Shown here: piece after piece, positions 8,449 to 17,230 of the stretch
Position numbering within the stretch: the first letter of the stretch is position 1
How the letters are laid out: each line of letters starts with the position of its first letter
DNA from: Paenibacillus tengchongensis
Lineage (GTDB): Bacteria > Bacillota > Bacilli > Paenibacillales > Paenibacillaceae
Direction of reading: 5' to 3'
DNA: 64,000 bases
Assembly (NCBI RefSeq): GCF_008973665.1
Contig: NZ_WACP01000001.1
Span: 620,001 to 684,000 of the forward strand
The notes under the pieces: model-generated
Databases searched by the model: none
What the model was told of the DNA's origin: nothing
What the model saw: the letters and a program-made list of their open reading frames with translations, nothing else
Translations under genes and position numbers: made by a program

Positions 8449-9177
8449 TTATTTATCCAGCGCAAGCTCCAGGCGGACTTCAAATTCATTCTCCGTGTCC
8501 AGCACCACGTTATGCGGATTCGTCAAGCCGAAATCGTCAAATGTAACGGTGGTTGTGCCTGACAGCAGCAGTTGCCCTCCGCTGTAGACCACCTGGGAAT
8601 CAAAGGTCACTTCCTTCTCGATGCCCCGCACGGTAAGAATACCCTGCAGTTGCACCGGTACCACTGTACCCTCTGTCCATTCCGCCGGCAGTTCGGAGAA
8701 CGAGGTCGCCGTAAACGTGGATTGCGGGAATTCCGCTACCGACAGGTAGTCCGCATCCTTGACATGCTCATCCCGCTGCGCATTGCCGGAATCGAGCGCG
8801 CTCATTTCCACTACGCCTTCTCCTGTCATTGCCGCAGGGTCCTCAAGATTCACATTCCAGCTACCCGACACTTCCTCATTAACGAAGTTGACGGTTTCCT
8901 GCGAGGTCGTTACCGACCAGTATACCTTCGATGCCTCGGCGATACTCCAGGCTCCGTTCAACTGCTCGGCGGTAACGGCCGCTCCTGCAGCTTCGGCGCC
9001 GCCCGCAGCGGCTGTTTCTGTGTTGCCTGCGTTGTTGCCTGCGTTTTGGCTCTGAGCCGGAATCACGGACTCGATCTCGACGTTGTTCCCCAAGCTGTTG
9101 TTCAGCAGCAGAAAAGCTGCAACAGCGCCTGCGACCACCACTCCCGCGCCCGCTAAGGCCCATGTTTTCTTCTTCAT
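8449..9177 (-). CDS. YceI-family protein with N-terminal membrane anchor
   Basis: YceI-like proteins have a lipocalin-like barrel that binds isoprenoid-type lipids; the role of most is unsettled. Residues 1-30 are a positive start (MKKKTW) and a hydrophobic span with no lipobox cysteine, so it is probably membrane-anchored and faces outward. Residues 35-75 form an Ala/Asn/Gln-rich linker. The YceI domain follows from about residue 75: GAWSIAEASKVYWSV, GVVEMSALDSGNAQRDEHV, DYLSVAEFPQSTFTATSF, LQGILTVRGIEKEVTFD and FGLTNPH. The ATG at 9177 has GGAGG 8 bases upstream; an earlier in-frame ATG (9192) overlaps that site and is less likely. It is transcribed divergently from a two-component pair, and an extended -10 (TGCTACAAT) lies upstream on the minus strand. 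Confidence 0.86.
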   Translation of the reverse strand: MKKKTWALAGAGVVVAGAVAAFLLLNNSLGNNVEIESVIPAQSQNAGNNAGNTETAAAGGAEAAGAAVTAEQLNGAWSIAEASKVYWSVTTSQETVNFVNEEVSGSWNVNLEDPAAMTGEGVVEMSALDSGNAQRDEHVKDADYLSVAEFPQSTFTATSFSELPAEWTEGTVVPVQLQGILTVRGIEKEVTFDSQVVYSGGQLLLSGTTTVTFDDFGLTNPHNVVLDTENEFEVRLELALDK

Positions 9178-9376
9178 CCTTAATCCCTCCATAGCTTATT
9201 GGTTTTGTGCCGTATTCTTGCTTGGTTCCCATTGTAGCAGCGCAATATGTCGGGAATAAGTCAAAGCAACGCCCACCGCAATGTGGTAAAATTGTCGTAA
9301 TTTTAATTAATTGTGCTGCCGCATTCCGGAGACCGCACGGCCGCCGGACTTATCCAAGGGAGGCTTACTATAAGTT

Positions 9377-10057
9377 GTGAAGACCATTCTGATTGTTGAA
9401 GATGAAGAAGCCATCGCCCGGGTGCTCAGCGCATATTTGCGAAAGGCCGGCTTCGCCGTCACCCGCGCCGCCGACGGCCCCGGGGCGCTGGAGAGCTTCG
9501 ATGCCTCGCCGCCTTCGCTGGTGCTGCTTGATGTGATGCTGCCGGGCCTGGACGGGTTTGCGCTGCTGGAGCAGATCCGGAGCAAAAGCAGCTGCCCCGT
9601 CATCATGCTGACCGCCCGGGACGGTATCAAGGACCGGCTGGCCGGTCTGAACGGAGGCGCCGATGATTACATCGCCAAGCCGTTTGTTCCCGAGGAGGTG
9701 CTGGCCCGCGTCAATGCTGTGCTGCGCCGTCCTTCCCAGTGGACGGACGGCGGCCGCAGGCGCCATTTCGGCAGCCTGTTCGTGGACTGGGAGGCGCACA
9801 GTGTCTTTCTCAATGGCGCAGAGGTCAGCCTTAGCCCGCGCGATCTGTCGGTGCTGCTGTTCCTCGCCGAGCGCCCGAACCAGATCTGTACGCGCGAGCA
9901 GCTGCTGGAATATGTATGGGAAATGGACTATGAGGGCAGCGACCGCGCGGTCGATTTGTCCATCAAGCGGCTGCGCCAGGCCTTGTCGCACTGGCCTGCC
10001 ACGGAAGGGGAGATCCGCACCTTGCGGGGAACTGGGTATCAGCTATGGGTAAACTAA
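9377..10057 (+). CDS. OmpR/PhoB-family response regulator
   Basis: A 226-residue response regulator. The receiver domain covers residues 1-120, with the acidic pair in VEDEE, the phosphoacceptor D52 in LVLLDVMLPGLDG, T in MLTARD and K in YIAKPF. The winged-helix DNA-binding domain follows from about residue 130 (CTREQLLEYVW, SDRAVDLSIKRLRQAL, IRTLRGTGYQL). The start is GTG with GGGAGG upstream at somewhat long spacing (about 13 bases). The last 13 bases overlap the following histidine kinase gene, so the two are translationally coupled and form a two-component system. The target genes are unknown; the divergent YceI gene is one candidate by position. Confidence 0.92.
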   Translation: MKTILIVEDEEAIARVLSAYLRKAGFAVTRAADGPGALESFDASPPSLVLLDVMLPGLDGFALLEQIRSKSSCPVIMLTARDGIKDRLAGLNGGADDYIAKPFVPEEVLARVNAVLRRPSQWTDGGRRRHFGSLFVDWEAHSVFLNGAEVSLSPRDLSVLLFLAERPNQICTREQLLEYVWEMDYEGSDRAVDLSIKRLRQALSHWPATEGEIRTLRGTGYQLWVN

Positions 10058-11460
10058 CGAAAGCAACTAAAAAAAGAACCTCCATCCTCTCCTACTGGAC
10101 GATCCGCTATCTGCTCATTATCAGCAGCGGGCTGCTGCTGATTGCCTTGGTCACCTTCTGGTGGATTCAGCGGGAGGCGATGAACAACCGCATGCAGACC
10201 ACTGCCCTGCTGGCGCAGGAAATCGCGGACCGTAGCATCGGCGCGGACGGTACGATGAAGATCAGTCCCGGCCTGGCGAACCTGGTCGAGGATCGCAAAC
10301 GATTCTTCAAGGTATCCATGGAGATGTGCGTCATTATTACCGGCCAGAACGGGGAGCTGCTGTTCTCGGAGCCGCAGCTGACCGAGGAAGAAATGCGGCA
10401 CAAGCTGAATGACAGCCTGACCGATGCGCGCAGCCCGCAGTTCAAGGCGGCAGTGGCCAGGGTTACGGCAGACAGTGGCGACACGCTGGGCCAGGTCGCC
10501 GTGCTGCAGTCGAAGCGTTCATTGCAGCATATCCCGCAGGAGGAGATCATTTTCTTCTCCACGCTGCTGGTGTTCCTGATTATTCTGAGCTGGCTGACCA
10601 TCTATCTGCTGTCCATCAAGCTGGCCCGGCCTGTCCAGGAGGTAGCCGCCGCTGCTGCGCAGATCAGTGACGGGGAGTACGATATCAAGCTGAAGCCGGA
10701 CGCCCAGGAACGCGAAATTTATGAGCTACAGCTCTCTTTCCGCGAGATGGCCGGCAAGCTGCGGCAGTTCGAACAGTCGCGTGCAGTCATGCTCGCCGGG
10801 GTCTCCCATGAGCTGAAGACACCGGTCACCTCAATCAAGGGGCTGGTCCATGCCGTCCGTGAGGGTGTGGTCGAGGAAGAGGAAGCCGCAGAATTCCTCG
10901 ATATCGCCCTGCTGGAGGCGGACCGGCTGCAGCGCATGGTTGCCGATCTGCTGGATTACAACGCGCTGACCGCCGGCATTGTGGCGATCCGCCATGACCG
11001 GCTGGAGGCTGCGCCGCTGCTGACGGAGGTCGTCTACCAGTGGAAGCTGACCCAGACGGGCGATATGGCCGAGCCGGAGCTGCTCTTCCCGGCGAAGCTG
11101 CTGATGTTGCGGGGCGACCCCCTGCGCATCCAGCAGATTCTCGTCAACCTGCTCGGCAACAGCATGCAGGCGAAGGCACCGGACCGCCCGTTGCAGCTTA
11201 CGGTGCGGCTTCGCGATACCGGCGACGGCAGTGCGGAGATCTCCGTCACCGATAACGGCATGGGCATTGATCCAGCCAGCCGGGAGCAGATCTTCGAAGC
11301 CTTCTTCCGCGGCTGCGACAAGCAGACCGCCCTGCGCGGGCTTGGGCTCGGCCTGACGTTCAGCCGCCTGCTGGCCGAGGCGATGGGCGGCAGCCTGGAG
11401 CTTGGCGAGAGCGCGGAACCGGGCTGCACCTTCGTGCTGAGGCTGCCGCTGGCCGCGTGA
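10045..11460 (+). CDS. Membrane sensor histidine kinase
   Basis: The partner of the response regulator before it. Two membrane spans, at about residues 20-41 and 169-192, flank an extracytoplasmic sensor domain of about 125 residues. A HAMP segment follows (LARPVQEVAAAAAQISDGEY), then the H-box GVSHELKTPVTSI with the phosphoaccepting histidine near residue 255. The ATPase domain has the N-box NLLGNSMQAKA, DNGMGID and GLGLGLTFSRLLAEAMGG. The length of 471 residues is normal. Its ATG lies inside the end of the regulator gene. The signal sensed is unknown. No T-rich terminator is visible after the stop. Confidence 0.92.
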   Translation: MGKLTKATKKRTSILSYWTIRYLLIISSGLLLIALVTFWWIQREAMNNRMQTTALLAQEIADRSIGADGTMKISPGLANLVEDRKRFFKVSMEMCVIITGQNGELLFSEPQLTEEEMRHKLNDSLTDARSPQFKAAVARVTADSGDTLGQVAVLQSKRSLQHIPQEEIIFFSTLLVFLIILSWLTIYLLSIKLARPVQEVAAAAAQISDGEYDIKLKPDAQEREIYELQLSFREMAGKLRQFEQSRAVMLAGVSHELKTPVTSIKGLVHAVREGVVEEEEAAEFLDIALLEADRLQRMVADLLDYNALTAGIVAIRHDRLEAAPLLTEVVYQWKLTQTGDMAEPELLFPAKLLMLRGDPLRIQQILVNLLGNSMQAKAPDRPLQLTVRLRDTGDGSAEISVTDNGMGIDPASREQIFEAFFRGCDKQTALRGLGLGLTFSRLLAEAMGGSLELGESAEPGCTFVLRLPLAA

Positions 11461-11546
11461 GGCCCGGCAACCAGCCGGGAGAGCCGGAAGAGCCGGGAAG
11501 CCCGCAAGCAGCGCTGAACGCCTGATGGTGCCGCCCTTCCTCCCCG

Positions 11547-11555
11547 TGGTATAAT
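11547..11555 (+). promoter_or_regulatory. Extended -10 promoter of the downstream unknown gene
   Basis: TGGTATAAT gives a perfect TATAAT preceded by the TGN extension, about 40 bp before the ATG at 11596. No convincing -35 box is seen. Confidence 0.45.
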
Positions 11556-11595
11556 GGGATACTTGAACGAAACAACCGTAAACCGGAGGCGCGAT

Positions 11596-12081
11596 ATGCT
11601 GACTTTTGAACAGAAACTGGCTGTACTGGATTCCTACCCCGAGCTTGAGCGGAAGAACGTGTCGCTTGGCCGGGTGAACTACCACTTTGAAGAAAGCCGT
11701 CACGACAAAAAGACCGTCGCCTACCACCTGCACCCGAACGGCAACGGCTTTGTCTATGCAGGGCTGCTGGACGGGTATCCCCTGGATGACAAAGGACTGG
11801 TCAATATCCGCGATTATTCCGAAGGCGACCTGCGCGCCCTGCTGGATGCCACCATCTCCGCACTGGCCGCCTATGAGCCCGCCGCTCCCGCTCCAAGCCG
11901 GAAGAAGCGCAAAGCGCAGGACAGCCGCTGGACCGATGCAGAGGGAAATGTCCTGGAGCTGAAACGCGAAGAGGACATGTGGTACCTCTACGCCGGCCTG
12001 AACCTGGATATGGCCTTCGAGACGCTGCAGGAAGCGGAGGAATACCTGGCGGAGGAAGGCTTCACCCGCGCTGAGCCATAA
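11596..12081 (+). CDS. Uncharacterised protein of 161 residues
   Basis: I do not recognise a family. The N-terminal part (MLTFEQKLAVLDSYPELE, RVNYHFEESRHDKKTVAYHL) and the phrase NGNGFVYAGLLDGY look like a compact soluble domain. A basic linker SRKKRKAQ near residues 101-108 joins it to a C-terminal segment rich in acidic and aromatic residues (ELKREEDMWYLYAGLNL, LQEAEEYLAEEGF). No signal peptide or membrane span is visible. The ATG at 11596 has GGAGG 6 bases upstream; an in-frame ATG at 11554 has none. It has its own promoter and a strong terminator, so it is a single-gene unit. Confidence 0.7.
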   Translation: MLTFEQKLAVLDSYPELERKNVSLGRVNYHFEESRHDKKTVAYHLHPNGNGFVYAGLLDGYPLDDKGLVNIRDYSEGDLRALLDATISALAAYEPAAPAPSRKKRKAQDSRWTDAEGNVLELKREEDMWYLYAGLNLDMAFETLQEAEEYLAEEGFTRAEP

Positions 12082-12117
12082 TTCAGGCTGCGCCGCAGCT
12101 GAACAGGCGCATCAAAG

Positions 12118-12168
12118 TGGCCTGCCTGATCCGTAACGAACGCTACGGACCGGGCAGGCCATTTTTTT
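12118..12168 (+). terminator. Strong Rho-independent terminator
   Basis: GGCCTGCC and GATCCGTA pair with TACGGACC and GGGCAGGCC, followed by seven T residues on the plus strand. It ends the unknown gene at 12081 and separates it from the convergent lipoprotein gene. Confidence 0.88.
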
Positions 12169-12181
12169 AAAGCGGATATCC

Positions 12182-13132
12182 TTATTGTTGCGTCGTCGTC
12201 TCAGGCAGCTCGACTTCTTCAGCGTTCAGCGCTTCTTCAGGCACCTTGATCTCCGCAATTTCATTGTGGCGGTCAATCACGCCCGTCATGGTCATGTCGA
12301 TGCTGATGGTCTGTCCGTCTGCCGGCGCCTCCATCACTATGGTTACATCCGTCCGGGTCGGAAAGAAGGTCTCTTTGTCGACACCGTACACAATATTCAT
12401 ACTCTTGATGTCCATTTGATCCATTGCAGCGGTCATTGAATTATCCGTACCGCCGGCCTGATTCAGATAGCTTTGCGCCAGCTCCTTCACATTGGCTCCT
12501 GAGACATCGGCGGTAAGGAGATACTCATTGCCTTCCTCCGTCACCTCGGTATACTCCGTAATGGACTTGAACTGTTCAAGCTGCTTCTCCGGACTGGCCG
12601 ACTGTTCCAGCGAAGCTGTCATTTGCTGGGTCATGGAAGCCGGCATTTTGAACCATTGCCCGTCCGATTGTGTGTATACACCGTTCTGTGTAACATATTG
12701 CTCTATGTCTTGGTCGCCCTGACCCATCATATTGATCTTGGCAACCTGATGCATCTGCAGCGGCTGCTTCGTATACTCGGATTGCGCGGTCATTTCAATT
12801 CCCTGCATCTGCGAATCTTCGCCTTGGGAAGCGGTAATATTCTGCGTCATCTCCATGTCAAGAGCAAAGCTCTGCAGCTCCTGGCTCGCCTCGGCCGCTT
12901 TTGTAATGAGCTCGTCTACGGAGATCGGCCCTTCCTGGGCCTGTCCGGTTGCGGCTGTATTGTTCGCCCCTGCTGCAGCGGCTGCTGCGTTCTCCGCTCC
13001 TGACGTTGCTGCCGCCGTACTCTCGGCTGTAGCCGCAGCACTCTCATTGACCGCCTCGTTGTTCCCGCAAGCCGTCAGAGCCATGGCAAGCGTCATCCCC
13101 AGTGCTACTGTTAACCCTCTTTTCTTCAACAT
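12182..13132 (-). CDS. Putative lipoprotein of the DUF6612/LolA-like type
   Basis: A secreted lipoprotein: MLKKRGLTVALGMTLAMALTACG (basic start, hydrophobic core, lipobox LTAC) is cut before a cysteine near residue 22. Residues 24-68 are a low-complexity Ala/Thr/Asn-rich linker. The rest resembles Firmicute proteins with a LolA/LppX-like half-barrel: YTKQPLQMHQVAKINMMG, QYVTQNGVYTQSDGQWFKM, YLLTADVSG, MNIVYGVDKETFFPTRTDV and a C-terminal EIKVPEEALNAEEVELP. It would sit on the outer face of the membrane, perhaps binding a lipid or cell-wall ligand. GGGAGG stands 6 bases before the ATG. Family assignment rests on overall layout, so function is only suggestive. Confidence 0.72.
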   Translation of the reverse strand: MLKKRGLTVALGMTLAMALTACGNNEAVNESAAATAESTAAATSGAENAAAAAAGANNTAATGQAQEGPISVDELITKAAEASQELQSFALDMEMTQNITASQGEDSQMQGIEMTAQSEYTKQPLQMHQVAKINMMGQGDQDIEQYVTQNGVYTQSDGQWFKMPASMTQQMTASLEQSASPEKQLEQFKSITEYTEVTEEGNEYLLTADVSGANVKELAQSYLNQAGGTDNSMTAAMDQMDIKSMNIVYGVDKETFFPTRTDVTIVMEAPADGQTISIDMTMTGVIDRHNEIAEIKVPEEALNAEEVELPETTTQQ

Positions 13133-13305
13133 AGATTCCTCCCGGTTCGTGGTGTTTACATTTCTCCGCCAGTCTCAGTAAAGAAATGTATGTGGAACTA
13201 TTAACCAGCTGAGAGTGCTTTTAAATCACTGGTGAATTGTTATCAGACGTACAGATCATCATTTCATAAAATAGATACTGTCCACAGCCGCTCTTTTATG
13301 ATTAG

Positions 13306-13320
13306 ATGAAAGCGTATGCG
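13306..13320 (+). promoter_or_regulatory. Near-match to a CcpA cre box upstream of the amidase
   Basis: ATGAAAGCGTATGCG matches the cre consensus WTGNAARCGNWWNCA at 14 of 15 positions and lies 35 bp before the amidase start. Binding is inferred only. Confidence 0.3.
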
Positions 13321-13354
13321 ACTATTCCAAAAACCATAGAGGGAAAGAAGCGTG

Positions 13355-14818
13355 ATGCTCATGGGCTTTGAGCTTGTGGAAGCTACCATTCCGCAGATCC
13401 AGGCAGCGATGGAATCCGGGGAATTAACCGCGAAGCAGTTACTCCTTATGTATTATGAACGCATTGCCGAGCATGACCGGAACGGCCTGACCATCAACTC
13501 GGTGCTGGAGCTTAACCCCGATGCGCTGTTCATCGCGGAAGCGCTGGATATGGAGCGTGCCCGGCATGGCGCCCGCGGCCCCCTGCACGGCATTCCCGTG
13601 CTGCTCAAGGACAATATCAACACCGGCGACAAAATGCATACCAGCGCAGGCTCGCTCGCGCTGGCCGATTCTTACGCGGCGGAGGACGCTTTTCTGGTTA
13701 CCGGACTGCGTAAGGCCGGAGCCGTCATCATGGGCAAAGCCAACATGACGGAATTCGCCAACTTCATGACCACCGGCATGCCTTCCGGTTACAGCTCGCG
13801 CGGCGGCCAGGTGCTCAATCCCTATAATATCTCTACCCCGACGGGCGGCTCCAGTGCCGGCTCGGCGGTAGCGGTGGCCTGCAATTTCTGCACCGTGTCC
13901 GTAGGCACGGAGACCTCCGGGTCCATTCTTAACCCCGGCAACCTCGGAGGCATCGTCGGGTTTAAGCCGACGGTGGGTCTCATCAGCCGCTCCGGTATTC
14001 TGCCGCTGTCGAACACCCAGGACACCGCCGGCCCGATGGCCCGGACCGTGAGGGACGCCGTGCTGCTGCTGAACGCCATGGCGGGCGAAGACGGCGAAGA
14101 TGCCGCCACCGGCACAGGCTCCGGGAAGCGGCATCCGGACTACACTGTATTCCTTGATCCTGAAGGACTGCGGGGAGCCCGCATCGGCATTCCGCGCGAT
14201 TATTATTTCGAGGAGCTGACAGATGAGCAGCTGGCCATCTTCAACAGCACGCTGGACATCATGCGCAGCCTGGGGGCCACCATCATCGACCCTGCCGACA
14301 TCAGGACGGCGCGCGATATCAAATACTCGTCCGTCGTGCTCAATGAATTCAAGACCTCGCTCGGCGCCTATTTGGCTAAGCTCGGTCCCGGCGCGAAAAT
14401 GCGAACCCTGAAGGATATCATCGACTTTAACCATGCCCATCCTACGGAGACGCTCCGCTACGGGCAGAAGACGCTGATCGACGCCGAATATACAACCTCC
14501 GGAACGCTCACGGAGCCGCAATATTTGCTTGACCGGCTGACCGACCTGCGGCTCTGCAAGGAGGAGGGCATTGACGCTACGATGCAGGAGCATGGCCTGG
14601 ATGCGCTGCTGTTCCCGGCCGATTTCGGCGCCCGGATCACTTCGCGGGCCGGTTATCCGTCGATTGTCGTCCCGGCCGGCTACACCTCGGCCGGCGTGCC
14701 CTTCGGCGTCGCTTTCGCCGCCAGGGCGTATGAAGAGCCGGCGCTGATCCGGCTTGCTTACGCCTTCGAGCAGCAGCACCAGGTCCGCCGCCCGCCTTCG
14801 CTGCGCAGCTTCATCTGA
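13355..14818 (+). CDS. Amidase signature-family hydrolase
   Basis: An amide hydrolase with the Ser-cis-Ser-Lys triad. Seen in order: GPLHGIPVLLKDNINTGD, which carries the catalytic lysine near residue 80; STPTGGSSAGSAVAVA with the first serine of the triad; and GTETSGSILNPGNLGGIVG, which carries the nucleophilic serine, followed by FKPTVG. The length of about 487 residues is typical. No GatB or GatC partner is adjacent and no signal peptide is visible, so it is more likely a stand-alone cytoplasmic amidase than GatA. The substrate is not known. A GTG (13352), an ATG (13355) and another ATG (13361) are close together after GAGGGAAAGAAG; 13355 is chosen. Confidence 0.88.
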   Translation: MLMGFELVEATIPQIQAAMESGELTAKQLLLMYYERIAEHDRNGLTINSVLELNPDALFIAEALDMERARHGARGPLHGIPVLLKDNINTGDKMHTSAGSLALADSYAAEDAFLVTGLRKAGAVIMGKANMTEFANFMTTGMPSGYSSRGGQVLNPYNISTPTGGSSAGSAVAVACNFCTVSVGTETSGSILNPGNLGGIVGFKPTVGLISRSGILPLSNTQDTAGPMARTVRDAVLLLNAMAGEDGEDAATGTGSGKRHPDYTVFLDPEGLRGARIGIPRDYYFEELTDEQLAIFNSTLDIMRSLGATIIDPADIRTARDIKYSSVVLNEFKTSLGAYLAKLGPGAKMRTLKDIIDFNHAHPTETLRYGQKTLIDAEYTTSGTLTEPQYLLDRLTDLRLCKEEGIDATMQEHGLDALLFPADFGARITSRAGYPSIVVPAGYTSAGVPFGVAFAARAYEEPALIRLAYAFEQQHQVRRPPSLRSFI

Positions 14819-14835
14819 GGCTCCGGCGTCTTCCG

Positions 14836-15153
14836 TTATTCTGCAGCCATCCCCATATGCCGGTTGCCTGCATGCGACAGGCCCCAGGTGCGCAGCTCAT
14901 AGCTGCGGATGCCCGTGACGACGTAAGGATCGCGCCGGGCGATCTCCTCCGCTGCCGCCCGGGACTCCGCCCGGACAATGACCATCCCGCCGGGAGCATC
15001 GGCGAACGGCCCGCACAGCACCAGCTGTCCGCCGCGCTCCAGCTCCTGCAGATGGGCGACATGCGCCCGGATGATCTCCATATCCCTGCGGTCCTGCTCC
15101 GTGGGGCTCAGCAGAATGACATAACAAATATCCTCTTCGAATTCAGTGCTCAC
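14836..15153 (-). CDS. YciI-family protein
   Basis: A 105-residue protein with the ferredoxin-like YciI fold. Seen: YVILLSPTEQDR, HVAHLQELERGGQLVLCGPFADAPGG (in two parts, HVAHLQELERGG and QLVLCGPFADAPGG) and RAAAEEIARRDPYV. The GPF and DPY blocks are the family hallmarks, and the histidine and aspartate pair is thought to form an active site in some members. No biochemical role is established for most. The GTG at 15153 is chosen because GAGGAGG lies 8 bases upstream. It follows the YpsA-like gene after 20 bp, so they are probably co-transcribed. Confidence 0.82.
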   Translation of the reverse strand: MSTEFEEDICYVILLSPTEQDRRDMEIIRAHVAHLQELERGGQLVLCGPFADAPGGMVIVRAESRAAAEEIARRDPYVVTGIRSYELRTWGLSHAGNRHMGMAAE

Positions 15154-15173
15154 TTGACCGGCCTCCTCAAGGT

Positions 15174-15725
15174 TTAGTCATAACGGTTCTCTTCATCGGC
15201 GATGCTCTGAATCTCTTCCGCCAGCAGCACATACAGCCCGTAGCCGCTCTCCGCATGCAGCTTCAGCGCCCGCTCCTTGAAATACTTCGGGCTGCCCTCG
15301 GCGGCTTCCTCGTCGTAGAACAGCAGGATGCCGTCGCTCTTGCGGAAGAGCAGCTCGTCCCGTGCCCGGAACTGCCAGGGCCCGTCATACGGCATATTGC
15401 TGACGGCCCCGAAGTAGTCCGCACCGGCGATAATCCGCCGGTATTCGTTCTGCTTCTCTTCCTTCCACTTCTCCTCTTGCCCGGTATGGGCGGTAATGAT
15501 GCCCAGCTTAAGGTCCGAATACTGCTGCTTCAGCTCCAGCACCACCTCGCATGCCCATAAATCCACGCCGTATTGCCCGGGTGTAATCACCCATTCCAGC
15601 CCGTCTTCCACCAGCGGGATCAGCCTGGCGGCCAATGCTTTCCGGATATAGGGAATGGCCTGGTGCTTGCCGTCGAAGATGCCGAGCTCATGGGCGCGGT
15701 AGCCTGTGACCAGTAAGGTTTTCAT
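15174..15725 (-). CDS. YpsA-like (DUF1273, SLOG superfamily) protein
   Basis: A 183-residue protein resembling YpsA of Bacillus, a Rossmann-like SLOG-fold protein thought to bind nucleotide-type ligands; overproduction of YpsA affects cell division in Bacillus. Seen: MKTLLVTGYRAHELGIF at the start, EDGLEWVITPGQYGVDLWACEV, KLGIITAHTGQE, FRARDELLFRKSDGILLFYDEE (in parts) and GYGLYVLLAEEIQ near the end. The ATG at 15725 has AGAGG upstream and gives the usual family length; an in-frame start at 15815 would add 30 residues not seen in the family. The YciI-like gene follows at 20 bp. Confidence 0.8.
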   Translation of the reverse strand: MKTLLVTGYRAHELGIFDGKHQAIPYIRKALAARLIPLVEDGLEWVITPGQYGVDLWACEVVLELKQQYSDLKLGIITAHTGQEEKWKEEKQNEYRRIIAGADYFGAVSNMPYDGPWQFRARDELLFRKSDGILLFYDEEAAEGSPKYFKERALKLHAESGYGLYVLLAEEIQSIADEENRYD

Positions 15726-15902
15726 GCGCTGCCTCTTTTCTGTTCGTTGACTTCTGTCTTCTTCCACTCTACCAAGCATTATATAACATCCCCGGCTCCA
15801 ATTCTCACTCCGCACACCGGTTTTCTTTCAGCTGGCTTTCAGGAGCGCTTGCTATATTTCCTGTATCTGGCTATTTAAAGCTACTGAAGGAGGATTTCAC
15901 CA

Positions 15903-16634
15903 ATGAAAAAATACATACCTGCCCTGATGGTGGGCAGCCTGATCGCGGCAATCATGCTGGCGGGCTGCAGCTCGGGCAGCGATACAGCTGCCCCGCAGGG
16001 AACCAATCAAACCGCAGGGTCGGACAACGCAGCAGCCCGGCAAGGCGGTCCCGGAGAGCAAGGGCAGAACGGTATGAACCGGCAAGCGATGAATTTCGGC
16101 AAAATCAAAAGCGTAAGCGGCTCCACCATCACGGTGTATACCGCCGAGATGCCGCAGCGGCCGCAGAACGGCGCCGGGGGCCAAGCGCCGGAGGGAGGGC
16201 AGCCGGCCGAGGGGCAGGGCACGCCGCCGGAGGGCGGACAGCCGGCGGATGGGCAGGGCACGCCGCCGGAGGGCGGACAACCGGCGGATGGTCAGGCTGC
16301 AGGCGCCGAAGGCGGGCGCGGCCAAGGCGGCGGCATGCGCGGCGGGATGATGCAGAGCTTCTCGGAGGAGACCACCGACATTACCGTTCCCGACGGTACG
16401 AAGGTGCTGTCCGTCACCTTTGAGAACGGCGAGCGCAAGGAGACGGAGATCAGTCTGTCCGACCTCAAAGCGGACGACATTATCCAGTACACGCTGAAGG
16501 AAGGCACCGCCGAAGCGGAGAGCATTACGCTCAGCACCGGCGGCTTCGGCGGCGGACAAGGCTTCGGCGGCGGTGCGCCGGGAGCCGGCCAGGATGGCGG
16601 CGGAGACGCGGCGGCCAGCAGCGGCAGCAACTAA
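15903..16634 (+). CDS. Gly/Pro/Gln-rich putative lipoprotein
   Basis: A 243-residue secreted protein with a lipoprotein signal (MKKYIPALMVGSLIAAIMLAGC, lipobox LAGC, cysteine near residue 22). The middle (about residues 80-140) has a 13-residue repeat GQGTPPEGGQPAD, nearly exact at DNA level as a 39-bp repeat around 16205-16290. Small structured pieces flank it: FGKIKSVSGSTITVYTAEMP before, and ITVPDGTKVLSVTFENGERK with ADDIIQYTLKEG after, which resemble the beta-rich pieces of DUF5666-like proteins. The C-terminus is again glycine-rich. AAGGAGGATTTCACC precedes the ATG. The role is unknown; it should be anchored outside the membrane. Confidence 0.78.
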   Translation: MKKYIPALMVGSLIAAIMLAGCSSGSDTAAPQGTNQTAGSDNAAARQGGPGEQGQNGMNRQAMNFGKIKSVSGSTITVYTAEMPQRPQNGAGGQAPEGGQPAEGQGTPPEGGQPADGQGTPPEGGQPADGQAAGAEGGRGQGGGMRGGMMQSFSEETTDITVPDGTKVLSVTFENGERKETEISLSDLKADDIIQYTLKEGTAEAESITLSTGGFGGGQGFGGGAPGAGQDGGGDAAASSGSN

Positions 16635-17230
16635 ACAACACGGCAGCCTGCACATCAGTTCAGGTTCAACATCAGCGCAAACCGGCCCTCTTGATTCCTG
16701 TCTCAACAATTGAGAATAAGAGAAGCACTAGCTCAGACACAACTAAATAGGCTTATACAGAAATAAAGGTATTTTCTACCTCTAATTTCAGCCCGTAGGC
16801 CACTTTCAGCAGATTAGTGATATAGATAATTTTTACCTTTATTTCTGCAAGCCAGGTCGACTATACGCATTAGAGGCAGGTTTTGCCCCTAATTTGCAAA
16901 CCTATCCGCCCTTTCGCTTCCCGCAGGAAGCCGGAAGGGCCTTATTAGTGTTTCCGGACAGTAGTCCCGTTGCCCCGCCACAGTCCTAACCATACTCAAA
17001 CAAGCCCACTCGGATAGCACTTGAATTCATCTCCATCTTTATCTCCATACCCAGCTCCTTCTCCATTTCATTCTCCTTCCCCTCTCCTGTACACACTCCA
17101 CTTTGCGGGCTCCAGGTTGATAAATTTGTCATTTTCGGCAAAAGATAAGCAGACCGAGTAGTTTGTTATTGTGTCCCATTTGTTTGTCATTGTATCGCCG
17201 TAACTTTAGCCCGGGGGAGGTACTGTCCAG
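16635..17230. other. 596-bp gene-free stretch with palindromic segments
   Basis: No convincing gene. CAGAAATAAAGGTA at 16759-16772 is the exact inverse of TACCTTTATTTCTG at 16834-16847. Nearby AGGTA-TTTTC-TACCT and ATTAGAGGCA-GGTTTT-GCCCCTAAT form short hairpins. Close to the germination operon, TTGTTATTGTGTC (17163) and TTGTCATTGTATC (17184) form a direct repeat 21 bp apart that could be an operator. No clear sporulation sigma-factor promoter could be assigned by eye. Confidence 0.5.

Noticed and set aside
13439..14779. 446-codon frame on the minus strand opposite the amidase gene.
   Set aside because: It is a shadow of a GC-rich gene in the antisense frame; the amidase on the plus strand has all catalytic motifs and a ribosome site.
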